DNA of 64,000 nucleotides, from assembly GCF_050015995.1 (NCBI RefSeq), contig NZ_JBNHEP010000099.1, forward strand, positions 1 through 64,000, read 5' to 3'. This document shows positions 54,822 through 63,906 of this stretch, in pieces. A program made the position numbers and the translations under genes. The first letter of the stretch is position 1; each line of letters starts with the position of its first letter. The notes beneath the pieces are model-generated. The model was not told the DNA's origin. It did not search any database and saw nothing but the letters and a program-made list of their open reading frames with translations. Source of the DNA: Trichodesmium sp050015995. Lineage in GTDB: Bacteria; Cyanobacteriota; Cyanobacteriia; Cyanobacteriales; Microcoleaceae.

Positions 54822-55748
54822 TCAGACTCTAGGGGGAAAATCAGATAATTGTTTAATGTCAGAAAGGATAATTTCTGGTTTATCTCGATACATATTCACT
54901 TGCCCACTAATATAAACATATCCCCTACCTAAACCAAAATAACGATTTTTTAATAGTTGTAATAAAGGCTTCATTTCTGCACTATTCGTATCTGGAATCC
55001 ATAATTTTAAACGATGGTCTTTAGTACCGTCATAAACTAAAGCACCATTATCTAACCACTTAGAAACTCCTCCCTGTAAATCAAAGAAAACTGTAATATA
55101 TTCTCCAGTTTCTGCTGCTGCTAAAATTTTGGGAAAATCTAATCGCACTTCTAGGACTCCCGCAACTATTCCATAAGTACGATAATTTTCTACAATGGAA
55201 GCTCTTAATGTCCACCAAGGTACAAGTAAATTATAATTTCTTTTGCGTTTACCTGTATTTATTTGAGAATTCCAAACACCAAGATTATTTGCTTGAGCTT
55301 CTATTTCTGCTTCGGTCATTTCTTGATGATATAATCGGGAATATCCATATTTAATAAAATAGGGACTCCACCCTTCTTTGATTAGTTTGATATTAAAGTT
55401 TTCACTGTTTTTATGTACATAAGCTATTAAACGACCTTGATGGTCTCGATACTTTTCTAAACAATTTTCTGTAGGGTCATCTGTATCAAATTCAATATCA
55501 ACTTTGGCAAGTTCACCGTTAGGTAATGTGAAATATTGTCTTGCCATTTCTGCTGCTTCTTTACCAATTTCTGTAACGGGTTTGGAATATTCAGAATAGC
55601 TTTCTTCGGCATCAACATAATCGAGTCTAATGAATTCTCGCTTATCGTTCAACAGGACTTTGATTGTGTCACCATCAACTACTCTTGTGACTTGGAGATT
55701 TTTAATTGTTGTACCTTTTTTTTTGATGGTTAAAATTTCAGATGTCAT
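54822..55748 (-). CDS. Staphylococcal-nuclease-like protein with C-terminal extension
   Basis: A 308-residue protein with an N-terminal thermonuclease (SNase) fold: VTRVVDGDTIKVLLNDKREF, IRLDYVDAEESYSEYSKPV, then YRDHQGRLIAYVHKNSENFN and LIKEGWSPYFIKYGYSRLY. The calcium/catalytic Asp residues of DGDT and the Arg/Glu region are recognisable. A second domain from about residue 180 (ASIVENYRTYGIVAGVLEVR, RGYVYISGQVNMYRDKPEII) looks like an OB-fold nucleic-acid-binding domain. No signal peptide is present, so the nuclease would act in the cytosol. No partner gene is adjacent. The exact substrate (DNA or RNA) is not determined. Confidence 0.82.
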   Translation of the reverse strand: MTSEILTIKKKGTTIKNLQVTRVVDGDTIKVLLNDKREFIRLDYVDAEESYSEYSKPVTEIGKEAAEMARQYFTLPNGELAKVDIEFDTDDPTENCLEKYRDHQGRLIAYVHKNSENFNIKLIKEGWSPYFIKYGYSRLYHQEMTEAEIEAQANNLGVWNSQINTGKRKRNYNLLVPWWTLRASIVENYRTYGIVAGVLEVRLDFPKILAAAETGEYITVFFDLQGGVSKWLDNGALVYDGTKDHRLKLWIPDTNSAEMKPLLQLLKNRYFGLGRGYVYISGQVNMYRDKPEIILSDIKQLSDFPPRV

Positions 55749-56423
55749 TGTTATTAATGTTTAAAGAAAAAGGAAAAAATAATCGAGAATAAGTTAAGCA
55801 TAAAACTTCATTAATCGGAATTTTTGTTATAGGGAAGTCCTCATTATTTCCCTAGAGTGAAGATAAATTTTCAGAAACAGTATAATTTTATAGTTAACTA
55901 AATTAGCTTAATATTATACATTAAATCTGGAAATAAATTTATGAGGTGCAAAAGTTTTGTACTCAAGGTAATTTGGAATAGCGATCGCTGATTGTACTAA
56001 CTATTATTGAATCTACAGATACTTTACCAATGGATAATGGATAATTAATAATTAATCAATTCGACTTTATTGCCTCTCCTAAATAGCGGGACTTACACAA
56101 AATAGCAGTAGAAAATAGGCTCAAAGATAGACACGGAGAGGTTTTTACGTCAAAAAGGTATAAATCCTTTATAAGCTAAGGGTTTTAGCCATTTTTAGGG
56201 CGTTGACGTAATTCCCTTGAGTAGACTGACTTTCAAGCAGTTTTTATCCCAAAAAATGTCTAAGTACCAATAGGAGAAAAAGTGGTCGAAGGATGGTGAG
56301 GTTTCCCTCTGAATGCAGAGCCACTTCGTATATTCAATTTCGTTACGGTTTTAACCAGAGGTAATTATCCATTATCCATTAATGAACCGTATTTTATAAT
56401 AGCTGATACTACCGGACTTTATA
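55749..56423. other. Intergenic region with long inverted repeat
   Basis: A 675-bp spacer without a gene. AATGGATAATGGATAATTA at 56029-56047 has an exact inverted partner at 56362-56380, enclosing about 314 bp. The enclosed DNA includes TAGCGGGACTTACACAAAAT and GGTATAAATCCTTTATAAGC and may be a non-autonomous element. A HIP1-like GCGATCGC lies near 55980. Confidence 0.7.
56029..56380. repeat. 352-bp inverted-repeat-bounded block
   Basis: The exact 19-bp inverted repeat AATGGATAATGGATAATTA bounds a non-coding block. No second copy of the whole block is seen here. The word GGATAATTAATAATTA that continues inside the left arm also recurs in several spacers as simple AT repeat, which weakens the case for a mobile element. 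Confidence 0.5.
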
Positions 56424-57257
56424 TTACTTTATTCTTTCTACGCCAGAATAAATATTAAATTTTCTACCACGCAAAAAACCAACTAAAGTAATATTAAATT
56501 CCTTAGCTATTTCTACTGCTAAACTACTAGGAGCAGAAACAGCACAAACTATTGGCAAACCTACAGTTATACACTTTTGTAAAATCTCAAAACTCGACCG
56601 TCCACTGACCATAACTATAAGATTATTTAAAGGTAATTGACCTGCTAAAAATTCTGAACCAATTAACTTATCTAAAGCATTATGTCTCCCTACATCTTCC
56701 CGTAACTTCAACAGTTCCCCTTGAGCATTAAATAAACCAGCAGCGTGTAAACCTCCTGTAGATTTAAATAAACTTTGAGCAGTGCTTAATTTTGCAGGCA
56801 AACTATAAATAACTTCGGGTGAAACTTCTAATCCTAAAGGAATAGCTGAAAATCCTTTGATTTGCAAAGAATCTATACTTGCTGTGCCACAAACTCCACA
56901 GGCGCTAGTCGTGAAAAAATGTCTTTCTAAAGTTTTTAAATTGGGGGTTAATTCTGATTTAAGGGTAATATTAACAATGTTTTGCCGTTGTTCTCCATCA
57001 ATTTCTGGATCTACACAATAACTAATTTTGGCAATATCTTCACGATTTTTGATAACTCCTTCACTATAGAGAAATCCTGCAGCTAAATCAAAATCTGCTC
57101 CTGGAGTTCGCATGGTGACTGCTATAGTTTGTTTGGGAAAATTTATGCGAATTTCTAAAGGTTCTTCTGTTGCTAATTGGTCGGAACGAGTAACAAAATT
57201 GTGATTTTCTACTACCCAAATTTGTGCTTTAGTTTTGCTACTTGGGGAATTTTTCAT
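56424..57257 (-). CDS. fdhD: Formate dehydrogenase accessory sulfurtransferase
   Basis: A 277-residue FdhD, which passes sulfur from a cysteine desulfurase to the molybdenum cofactor of formate dehydrogenase. The Cys-x-x-Cys sulfur-transfer motif is in FTTSACGVCGTASID. Other conserved blocks are RTPGADFDLAAGFLYSEGVI, TGGLHAAGLFN, REDVGRHNALDKLIG and VSGRSSFEILQKC. Length and motifs are normal. No formate dehydrogenase or molybdopterin gene is in the window, so its client cannot be named. The leader 57258-57761 contains repeat words shared with 12393-12570 and no gene. Confidence 0.94.
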   Translation of the reverse strand: MKNSPSSKTKAQIWVVENHNFVTRSDQLATEEPLEIRINFPKQTIAVTMRTPGADFDLAAGFLYSEGVIKNREDIAKISYCVDPEIDGEQRQNIVNITLKSELTPNLKTLERHFFTTSACGVCGTASIDSLQIKGFSAIPLGLEVSPEVIYSLPAKLSTAQSLFKSTGGLHAAGLFNAQGELLKLREDVGRHNALDKLIGSEFLAGQLPLNNLIVMVSGRSSFEILQKCITVGLPIVCAVSAPSSLAVEIAKEFNITLVGFLRGRKFNIYSGVERIK

Positions 57258-57308
57258 GCTTAGGAAACAGGGAGTAGTTTAACTGGAAACTAAGAACATT
57301 TGTAGGGT

Positions 57309-57420
57309 TGTCATTTCAGTTATCAGTTTTCAGTACCTCCAGCTAAAGTCGGAGACTTGAAATACTGAATTTGATTTTTTTATCCTCTTAAAAGGGGAGA
57401 CTAGAGAGCTTATTTTTTGT
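57309..57420. repeat. Dispersed repeat shared with 12393-12570
   Basis: CATTTCAGTTATCAGTT, AGTACCTCC, GGAGACTTGAAATACTGAAT and TTTTTATCCTCTTAAAAGGG follow the same order as the corresponding words in 12393-12570 (where the middle is expanded by GAGGAGCTGC repeats). The common arrangement points to another short dispersed element. Confidence 0.6.
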
Positions 57421-57824
57421 CAAACAGCTAGTCCTAATATCAAAAAAATTGAGAGCTTTTTTTTGAAAAAATAGCCTTTTCAGAAGTTAGTGTTTCCAGC
57501 AATTTAATGCCTAAATAGGTGTTGGGCGAAAAATTGATTCCGATTGCGATCGAAGCAAGACTCTGTATTAAGTCGATCGTTAGATGGCGAGATAACAAAT
57601 GAGTTCGATACATTTTATAGTTAACTTTATTTATCTATACTATATTTAAAGCTTATAACTTGAAAATGGGATAAGTCTGAAATTTATTAACTAAAATTTA
57701 AACAAAATTTAAACTTTAACTTTCACGGAATATGTCAATTTAATTATTAGAACTAAAATTCATGTACAGGGACAAGCAAATGTCCTTCAAGTACAAAAAA
57801 TCCTCAAAAAAACAAGGAACAATA

Positions 57825-58202
57825 ATGAAAAGAACTGTAAGTTGGTTAGCTAAATTATTCGTTAGCTCCGTTGTAGCATTAGCATTAGTTGTTACTTTAG
57901 GAGTTCAACAAGCTCAAGCTAAGGATACTGGATATTGCTGCACGGGTGAGGTAAGAGAACTGTTTGAACCTGGTGAAGCTTGCACTGTTGAATATACAGA
58001 AAAATATCCATTCCATGTTGCTACTTTGATAAATGACAATTTTGAGCAACCTACAGAGCTTGATGTTATTTATGGCGACTATGGCCATACAAAAGCCGTA
58101 TCACTAGATCCATTCGAGATAAAACAAGAGCCCTTATTTTCTTTTGAGAAAGAGCAATTTGTTTTAAAAGAAGGTGGACCTGTATTTTTTGAATGCTACT
58201 AA
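57825..58202 (+). CDS. Small secreted cysteine-containing protein
   Basis: A 125-residue protein. I chose the ATG at 57825, which follows AAGGAAC and yields a classical signal peptide: MKRTVSWLAKLFVSSVVALA, LVVTLGVQQAQAKD, with cleavage likely after AQA. An ATG 63 bp upstream would add a hydrophilic leader and is less plausible. The mature part is acidic, about 92 residues, and has four Cys (CC at its start, one in GEACTV, one in the final FECY), so disulfides are likely. The function is unknown. A strong terminator follows at 58302-58345. Confidence 0.8.
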   Translation: MKRTVSWLAKLFVSSVVALALVVTLGVQQAQAKDTGYCCTGEVRELFEPGEACTVEYTEKYPFHVATLINDNFEQPTELDVIYGDYGHTKAVSLDPFEIKQEPLFSFEKEQFVLKEGGPVFFECY

Positions 58203-58301
58203 TAATTAATGATTTCTAAAGAAAATTAGCAGTAAAGAATTAAATCATAATAACTTGAATACTCAACGGTATCATTGGTTATAAAGTTGCCGTTTAAAAA
58301 T

Positions 58302-58345
58302 ACTCTGAAGGAATCTATTTAGATAGGTCTTGTCAGAGTTTTTTT
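58302..58345 (+). terminator. Rho-independent terminator candidate
   Basis: ACTCTGA (58302-58308) pairs with TCAGAGT (58333-58339), with a 24-nt loop that can pair further, followed by a run of T's. It lies about 100 bp after the secreted small protein gene and fits as its terminator. Confidence 0.65.
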
Positions 58346-58359
58346 GAGATAATGGGATA

Positions 58360-58485
58360 ATATCATGTCCGGATAATTAGTGATAAAAAAATTTTTGTTT
58401 GTAGTTGGGCTTTAGCCCTATCTTATAGCTTGGGTTGAACCCCAACTACGAGCTTTAATTATAACTATTCAACCGGACATGATAT
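58360..58485. repeat. Miniature element with ATATCATGTCCGG ends, copy 2
   Basis: ATATCATGTCCGGATAATTA at the left and TTCAACCGGACATGATAT at the right are inverted repeats of 13 bp or more. Both ends match the copy at 54513-54613, but the interior differs: here it holds a palindrome in which GTAGTTGGG and CCCAACTAC face each other. Conserved ends with variable interiors are typical of non-autonomous elements. Confidence 0.8.
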
Positions 58486-58577
58486 AAATTTTGCTTGATA
58501 GATTAAGTATCAGTGGAATACTTTTTTTTCTAGAAAATAAAGTAATAAATTGCTTCCAACTTAATCAATCTAACTGT

Positions 58578-59272
58578 TTAGTATCTTGTCTCAATATCCT
58601 TTTTATCTTCATCAAATCCAATTATTTTTTTGATAGAAATTTCTACTGAAGGAAACGCTAGGGGAAAAATAATTCTATCTTGATAGTTTTGTTCAATTTG
58701 ATATTTATTATTCATCAGATTGCGAAATACTTTTAAATTTTTATTAGCAATATCAATTACCCAATATTCTTCTATTCCTGAACAGCCATATAATTTCTTT
58801 TTAGTTCCCAAATCTTTTTGTAATGTACTATCAGCAATTTCAATAATCCAGTAAATATCTTCCCTATAAGGATGACGGTCTAAATATAATGTATCGGGAG
58901 AACGAACGATGGTAATATCCGGTTCTGGTTCAGAGTCAACTAAAGTAATAGGATGTGCTTCCATTACTTCTGCAAGATTTCCTAAAATATGACTTCAACA
59001 ATTAATAATTAATTATTATTACCTCTGCTTGAAAAGCAGACGATTGACTCAAAGGAAAATTTTTTCTTGTTTCTCCTTTAAAGGAGAGGCTTTAAACCTT
59101 AATTATTCGGTAAATATTTAACTGCTCTATGATTTATAAAACGATGAACTGGTCCTTCTAGAATTATATTAATAATTTCTCCATTAATTAGTTCTACTTT
59201 ACGATTTTTGATTATTCCTGCATCTATCATACGATGATAATCTTCTACCGTCCATTTAGTAAGACTTGTCAT
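58578..59272 (-). pseudogene. Uma2-family (DUF820) nuclease-like gene, split by a miniature element
   Basis: The N-terminal part starts at 59272 and reads MTSLTKWTVEDYHRMIDAGI, IKNRKVELINGEIINIILEG and PVHRFINHRAVKYL, then runs into a TTACC-family element (59029-59113). The C-terminal part resumes near 58990 and includes AHPITLVDSEPEPDITIVRS, DIYWIIEIADSTLQKDLGTK and KKLYGCSGIEEYWVIDI. These carry the Uma2 PD-(D/E)xK-like residues: Asp of PEPDI, Glu of IIEIAD and Lys of TKKKLY. The separate downstream frame 58578-58964 could be translated alone but lacks the N-terminal half. Uma2 genes are very abundant in cyanobacteria and their role is unclear. Confidence 0.85.
59029..59113 (-). repeat. TTACC-family miniature element, 85-bp copy in Uma2 gene
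   Basis: TTACCTCTGCTTGAAAAGCA at one end and CTTAATTATTCGGTAA at the other, with the internal stem TCTCCTTTAAAGGAGA. It is almost the same as the copy at 63907-64000, confirming the boundaries. It splits the Uma2 reading frame between RAVKYL and the downstream half. Confidence 0.85.
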
Positions 59273-59553
59273 AATTTGATATTGTTTTTTCCAGAGATTT
59301 ATTTTTATTTTAGCTTGTGAATCTAGATAACTTAGACTGATTAGGAAAATACTATAGTCTGAACTTTTGAAATTAAATAAACCTGACCTCTAAAATAAAT
59401 TTTTCAATTGATTTAAGATGAATTAAATTATTGGAGTGGGTTTATATGATTGAATTTTGTCGCCTCAATAATTTAACCATAACCCTCCCATACTATTGCA
59501 ATATTTTAGGCGTGTCACGCCACTACTCTGAACAATATCACTCTTCCCATAAA

Positions 59554-60636
59554 TTAAGTTTGTATAGAAAATTCTTCTGGGTTAATTCCCCAGTTTATCC
59601 ATTCGACTGCTTCTTTTGCTGAATTAACATTGGGAGGTACTCTCAAAGTATGAATATTTCCCGTGCTTGGGCAAATCATTTTTAAAATAAATATTGGCTC
59701 AATATCCGCATCATCATCTATTCTTAAAAGAGTATATTCTTCCCAGTTATCTATTTCTATAGTTTGCAAATCTTGGCAAATTTTCTCATAACCAATTTCC
59801 TGAATTAAGACCCGTCTAAGTTCAGAATTTTTTGTAGTTAAAAGCCATTTTGACTGCCATTCTTGAGGATTAAATTTTCCGTATACTTCTGGTAATCTCA
59901 CACCATGATAAGCATATAAACTATAACCATCAGCAAATTCAATTGCTGGTTTTTCTACAGCGTGGGGGCGATATTCATCATCTAATAATAACTTTCTGGG
60001 GCGATCGCAAATAATACAAAGATTTCTCAAGGGATATATCCAACCACAATGTTTGACAATAGACTCTAATACTTGCCAATTATCGGAATTATAATTGCAG
60101 TTAAGAACAGAAATACAAAAATCTACCCAAGCGACATAACTACTCCATAATTCTGTAGGAATAGGATAACTCCAAAGACACAGTAACTTTATAGAAACTT
60201 CTGATATTATCTCCTGCCATTCTTCTTCTATTTGCGAGTAAAGAATATGACTCCAAAGTTGTTCTGGTTGTAGTAAACCCTCTGCTATTTGACTATCTAT
60301 TTCTGTAGATAATTGATGGGTAACTTGCATTTCTAATTCTCTTCTGAGCAGTTCCCACCTATCCTTGAAAATATGACGATGACCATAATCATCCTGACTT
60401 TTCCATCGTTGCCAAATTTTCTCAAGCAGAATGTCAAAAGCTGCATGGGGACTATCAGAAAATACAATCTCTGGATTTGGATCGCCCATCAAACTATAAG
60501 CTAATTGAATTCCTTCCGCAGCTTTTTGACGGTTAATAGGTTGGGTAGAAAATGCTATTTTCTGCCACTTTTCCCAATACACTGGAATTAAAGCTTTTTG
60601 CTCGGGAGTTAGTTTATTAGTTAGCTTTTGTGACAT
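59554..60636 (-). CDS. DUF6745-type protein, paralogue 1
   Basis: A 360-residue protein. It shares with the 431-residue protein at 61014-62309 a start region (LTPEQKALIPVYWEKWQKIA) and a middle region (FCISVLNCNYNSDNWQVLES, then CIICDRPRK). It also shares the C-terminal block HGVRLPEVYGKFNPQEWQSK, WLLTTKNSELRRVLIQEIGY, LLRIDDDADIEPIFILKMIC and TGNIHTLRVPPNVNSAKEAV. The C-terminal block is that of the DUF6745 family as I recall it. No catalytic motif is obvious, though a CxxC (CIIC) occurs. Function unknown. The two genes are in tandem, same strand, 377 bp apart. Confidence 0.8.
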   Translation of the reverse strand: MSQKLTNKLTPEQKALIPVYWEKWQKIAFSTQPINRQKAAEGIQLAYSLMGDPNPEIVFSDSPHAAFDILLEKIWQRWKSQDDYGHRHIFKDRWELLRRELEMQVTHQLSTEIDSQIAEGLLQPEQLWSHILYSQIEEEWQEIISEVSIKLLCLWSYPIPTELWSSYVAWVDFCISVLNCNYNSDNWQVLESIVKHCGWIYPLRNLCIICDRPRKLLLDDEYRPHAVEKPAIEFADGYSLYAYHGVRLPEVYGKFNPQEWQSKWLLTTKNSELRRVLIQEIGYEKICQDLQTIEIDNWEEYTLLRIDDDADIEPIFILKMICPSTGNIHTLRVPPNVNSAKEAVEWINWGINPEEFSIQT

Positions 60637-61013
60637 TTTTCAAACGAAATTTCCTGGCTGGGAAAACAATAATCACGACAATAAACCTGGTTTCTTGTTT
60701 GGGTACTGTTAACTGATCAACTGATAACTAGACTTCTCCAAAAATGAAAAATAAAATCAATTATTATCCATAAATTATTAATTATACCAATTCCCATATT
60801 AAGTAATTACCTTGGTATAATAATCTTTTGGCTAATTTTAGCTAAGTTAATGTTAATCCTGTCTTGTTTTTACTTCTCCCGTACGGACGCCCTTATGCAA
60901 CGTCCCTACCTACTCCCCTACTCCCCTGCTTAATCAAATGTAGAAAAGTTTTTGAGAAATGGTATTACTCCCCCCTGTTCCCTGTTCCCTATTGATAACT
61001 GAAATGACATTTC
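60637..61013. other. Intergenic region
   Basis: Contains a left-half fragment of the TAGACATCTCC family (about 60728-60790), GTACGGACGCCCTTATGCAA (a relative of the palindrome in tnpB at 2406) and CCCTGTTCCC repeats. No gene is seen. Confidence 0.65.
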
Positions 61014-62309
61014 TCAAGTTTCCACCAAAAATTCTTCTGGATCGACTCCCCAGTTTACCCAGGTAATAGCTTCCCTCGCTGTACTCACATCTGGTGCCAC
61101 TCTTGTGGCATGAATATAATTCGTACTTGGGCAAGTCATTTTTAATAGATATATAGGTTCAACATCAATATCATTATCTATTCTCAGCAAACTATACTCC
61201 CGCCAACTATTTAATTCTATTGCTTGTAACTCTTGACAAATTCTACTGTAGCCTATTCCCTGAATTAATACTCGCCGTAACTCGGCATTTTCTTCTGTCA
61301 ATAACCATCGCGCCTGCCATCGGTTAGGATGTAATAATCCATATTTTTCTGGCAACTTCACCCCTTGATAAGCATAGATATGATAGCCATCAATAAATTT
61401 TATAGCTGCTTCCCCTTCAGCGTGAAAACGGTTTTGTGCATCTAGAGATATATTCATTGGGTTCTCACACACCAAGCAAGTATTCTCTAGTTGCAACACA
61501 AACCCACATTCTTGAACCAACCCTTGCACTGCCAACCATTTTTGTTTGTCATAGCTACACCCAAGCACTGAAATGCAGAAGTCTATCATCTGAATGGAAC
61601 TAGCCGTCAAATTTTGGCTAATATTGGAAACCAACCCCATTGCACCCCCTATTTCTTGTAGAGGTTGCTTGATGTTTTCTTCCCATTCCCGTATTAGGGG
61701 TTGACTTGCCAGAGGTTGCCAGAGCTTTCTATGTAATTGGCGTGACAAGGGTTCTCCAACTCGTTGCCACATTAGATCGCCCAATTCAATTAAAGGTTCC
61801 CCTCCAGGAAATTGGCTTACTTGTTGTCGCAAGTGCTTTTGCTGCTGTTCCCAAATTTGCCTGAGAATAGCACCTTGCCATTCTACCCACAACTTCCCCA
61901 ACAATTCTGCGTGTTGGCCTAAAGCATCTTGCCAAATAAACATTAACCGCAACAACTGGTCATTGGGCAAGTCATTTTCTAGTTTCTGCCAAAGTGCATT
62001 GTCAATTTGACTTTCTAATTCCTTTGACAGTTCAATTTGCAAGGAACTCAGTAAGGGAGCGCCCAACATTTGTACTAAACGTTGTGGCGATCGCGACCCC
62101 ACTATTTCTCTTATGGCATCTGGACTACTCAGAAATAGAATTTCTGGTTTTTTTTTTCCCATAGCGGAGTAAACCGCATTTACTGCCGCTGTTGCTCTTT
62201 CCCTATCCATCGGTTCAGTTGACACTATATCCTTCTGCCACTTTTCCCGATAAATTGGTATTAATGATTTTTGTTCTGTTGTTAGGTTTTCAATTTTAGT
62301 CTGCCACAT
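61014..62309 (-). CDS. DUF6745-type protein, paralogue 2
   Basis: A 431-residue paralogue of 59554-60636, beginning MWQTKIENLTTEQKSLIPIY. It has about 70 extra residues in the middle, a helical region (LWQKLENDLPNDQLLRLMFI, WQQLEQHLRQQ-type). The conserved block FCISVLGCSYDKQKW is followed by CLVCENPMN, then HIYAYQGVKLPEKYGLLHPN, ELRRVLIQGIGYSRICQELQ and MTCPSTNYIHATRVAPDVST. Its start overlaps the stop of the upstream 97-residue gene by 14 bp, a sign of translational coupling. Function unknown; the gene pair and overlap suggest the three proteins work together. Confidence 0.82.
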   Translation of the reverse strand: MWQTKIENLTTEQKSLIPIYREKWQKDIVSTEPMDRERATAAVNAVYSAMGKKKPEILFLSSPDAIREIVGSRSPQRLVQMLGAPLLSSLQIELSKELESQIDNALWQKLENDLPNDQLLRLMFIWQDALGQHAELLGKLWVEWQGAILRQIWEQQQKHLRQQVSQFPGGEPLIELGDLMWQRVGEPLSRQLHRKLWQPLASQPLIREWEENIKQPLQEIGGAMGLVSNISQNLTASSIQMIDFCISVLGCSYDKQKWLAVQGLVQECGFVLQLENTCLVCENPMNISLDAQNRFHAEGEAAIKFIDGYHIYAYQGVKLPEKYGLLHPNRWQARWLLTEENAELRRVLIQGIGYSRICQELQAIELNSWREYSLLRIDNDIDVEPIYLLKMTCPSTNYIHATRVAPDVSTAREAITWVNWGVDPEEFLVET

Positions 62310-62589
62310 AGCGCCACCCCATAGGTTCGTATTCTCGCTGAATGCGTACTATCCAGTTTCCTTGTGGAATTGTGACAGGTTTATGTTCTTCATGGGTTAA
62401 ACTTGCTGTTTCTGACAAAACTTTTAGGTATAGCGTGCCATCTTTTTCGTATAGCTCCGCATTTCCACTGGTAATCTGGTGAGAATGTCCTGTGACTTCT
62501 CCTTCTGCTAAAGTCAGGTGGGATAGTTTTTTGCCTGAAGTTAGCTTAACTGGTTGCAATATAACATCACCTTGCCGAATTGGTCGCAT
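62296..62589 (-). CDS. Small beta-rich protein coupled to DUF6745 gene
   Basis: A 97-residue protein, MRPIRQGDVILQPVKLTSGK through KKLSHLTLAEGEVTGHSHQI, then GNAELYEKDGTLYLKVLSET and WIVRIQREYEPMGWRYVAD. It reads as a compact all-beta fold with a His-rich loop (GHSHQI, EEHKP). It begins with ATG at 62589 and its stop overlaps the next gene's start. The paired arrangement recalls small partner proteins of unknown systems. I do not know its family. Bases 62590-62998 hold no gene. Confidence 0.75.
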   Translation of the reverse strand: MRPIRQGDVILQPVKLTSGKKLSHLTLAEGEVTGHSHQITSGNAELYEKDGTLYLKVLSETASLTHEEHKPVTIPQGNWIVRIQREYEPMGWRYVAD

Positions 62590-62998
62590 TCTTATTTTCC
62601 TCTCTCTAATCGTAACTATAATGGCAGATAATTATATTTCCCTGTAAATTACAGGATATATCATTTTATATTTATTCATCAACTTGATTTATTTATAATT
62701 TTTTTTTTTACAACATTTTCCAAACTAATCTATACATTTAGATAATGATTTTTATAAGTATTTTAAGGATTTTATATTTTTTATCTGTAGCTTTTATCCA
62801 GAAAATTTTCATCCCTTTACTTTCTCCGATTGCTTTATCTTGATCGTAAAATTGTTACAATTATTTATTTTTTTTAACTTATAATAAAGTTCCTTCAAAG
62901 TTTTTTACATAAAGAGATTTTTAGATAAAATCTTTCTCCAGTACCTAATTTCCAGAAAATATTATATCAAATACGGTTGAATAGTTATTATATGGTTG

Positions 62999-63185
62999 GA
63001 GAGATGGGGAGATTCGGAGATGGGGAGATTCACAGATGGGAAGATTCGGAGATGGGAAGATTCGGAGATGGGAAGATTCGGAGATGGGGAGATTCACAGA
63101 TGGGAAGATTCACAGATGGGGAGATTCACAGATGGGGAGATTCGGAGATGGGGAGATTCACAGATGGGGAGATTCACAGATGGGG
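62999..63185. repeat. GAGATGGG(G/A)AGATTC minisatellite
   Basis: About 13 tandem units of a 15-bp pattern, GAGATGGGGAGATTC with variants (GGAGATGG versus CAGATGG). Both + frames stay open across it and the unit length is a multiple of three, so long open frames here are a by-product of the repeat and not evidence for a gene. Confidence 0.93.
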
Positions 63186-63244
63186 AATCACCCCTAACCC
63201 CTCTCAGGAGGTGAATGTAGGGGAATTGAATAGCTATTAAATAT

Positions 63245-63383
63245 GAGGTGGAAAAGCCTATTGTCAAAACAGATAGACCTACAATCGGCGTTGATATCGG
63301 AATCAAGGAATTAGCTGTTTGTAGCAGAGAAAACGCATCTAATTTTTTTGACAAATGACTAAGAACCCAATAATCCTCTTGGC
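63245..63383 (+). mobile_element. TnpB fragment and shared 55-bp tract
   Basis: A reading frame gives VEKPIVKTDRPTIGVDIGIK followed by ELAVCSRENASNFFDK, i.e. the first RuvC Asp motif of a TnpB (GVDIGIKELAV), then a stop. The final part (63329-63383) is identical save for one base to 33314-33368. It is the only part of this tnpB present. It may be a deletion derivative of an IS200/IS605-type element. Confidence 0.75.
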
Positions 63384-63493
63384 CTCACAGGGTTACAAGC
63401 AGCTCAAAACCATTGTTGGATAAGAGTTAAAAGGATATTTAGCTAGGTCTTTATGTTTAGACTGGATTTGTGAGAATGATCATCATTCTTGTT

Positions 63494-63528
63494 GTTGGTG
63501 TGGGTGAGCGAAGCTCACCCACACCAAC
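63494..63528. repeat. Perfect 16-bp hairpin
   Basis: GTTGGTGTGGGTGAGC is followed by a 3-base loop (GAA) and the exact complement GCTCACCCACACCAAC. No T-run follows, so it is not a classical terminator. It lies in the spacer after the TnpB fragment, with no gene within 300 bp on either side. Bases 63529-63906 hold only AT-rich sequence with diverged direct repeats of GATATCACTGTCTGCATTCA type. Confidence 0.85.
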
Positions 63529-63906
63529 ACATAGCATTGATCTATTGTTCAATAAAATTGGCAGTGATAATGGAGTATTTATGGGTGATATCACTGTCTG
63601 CATTCAGTCTAATTTACTCATTTTTTATTTTTGTTTTTTTACCAAGATTGCAGTCTGCAATCACTCAATTTCTTGATAGATATAAGATTATTATTTAACT
63701 TTTATTGTCGATATTACTGTCTGTAATCACTTTTAAATAATCAAACTAAAATCAATAATAATTCTCCTAATGTACAGGAGAATAAAATTCCATTCCCCAA
63801 TATTTTTACTTATTTACATTCAGAATTTATTATGAGCTGAATAAAACTTTGAGGAGGTAATCATTGTTCCAGCCAGCCCTTTTTCGTTTATTTTTTATTC
63901 CATTTT

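Noticed and set aside
59431..59622. 63-residue + strand frame after the Uma2 remnant
   Set aside because: Overlaps the 3' end of the DUF6745 gene and has no domain or ribosome-site support.
62977..63240. Two long overlapping + strand open frames with repeated MGRFGDGEIHRW-type peptides
   Set aside because: They are by-products of a 15-bp minisatellite whose unit is a multiple of three; no non-repeat coding part and no ribosome site support them.
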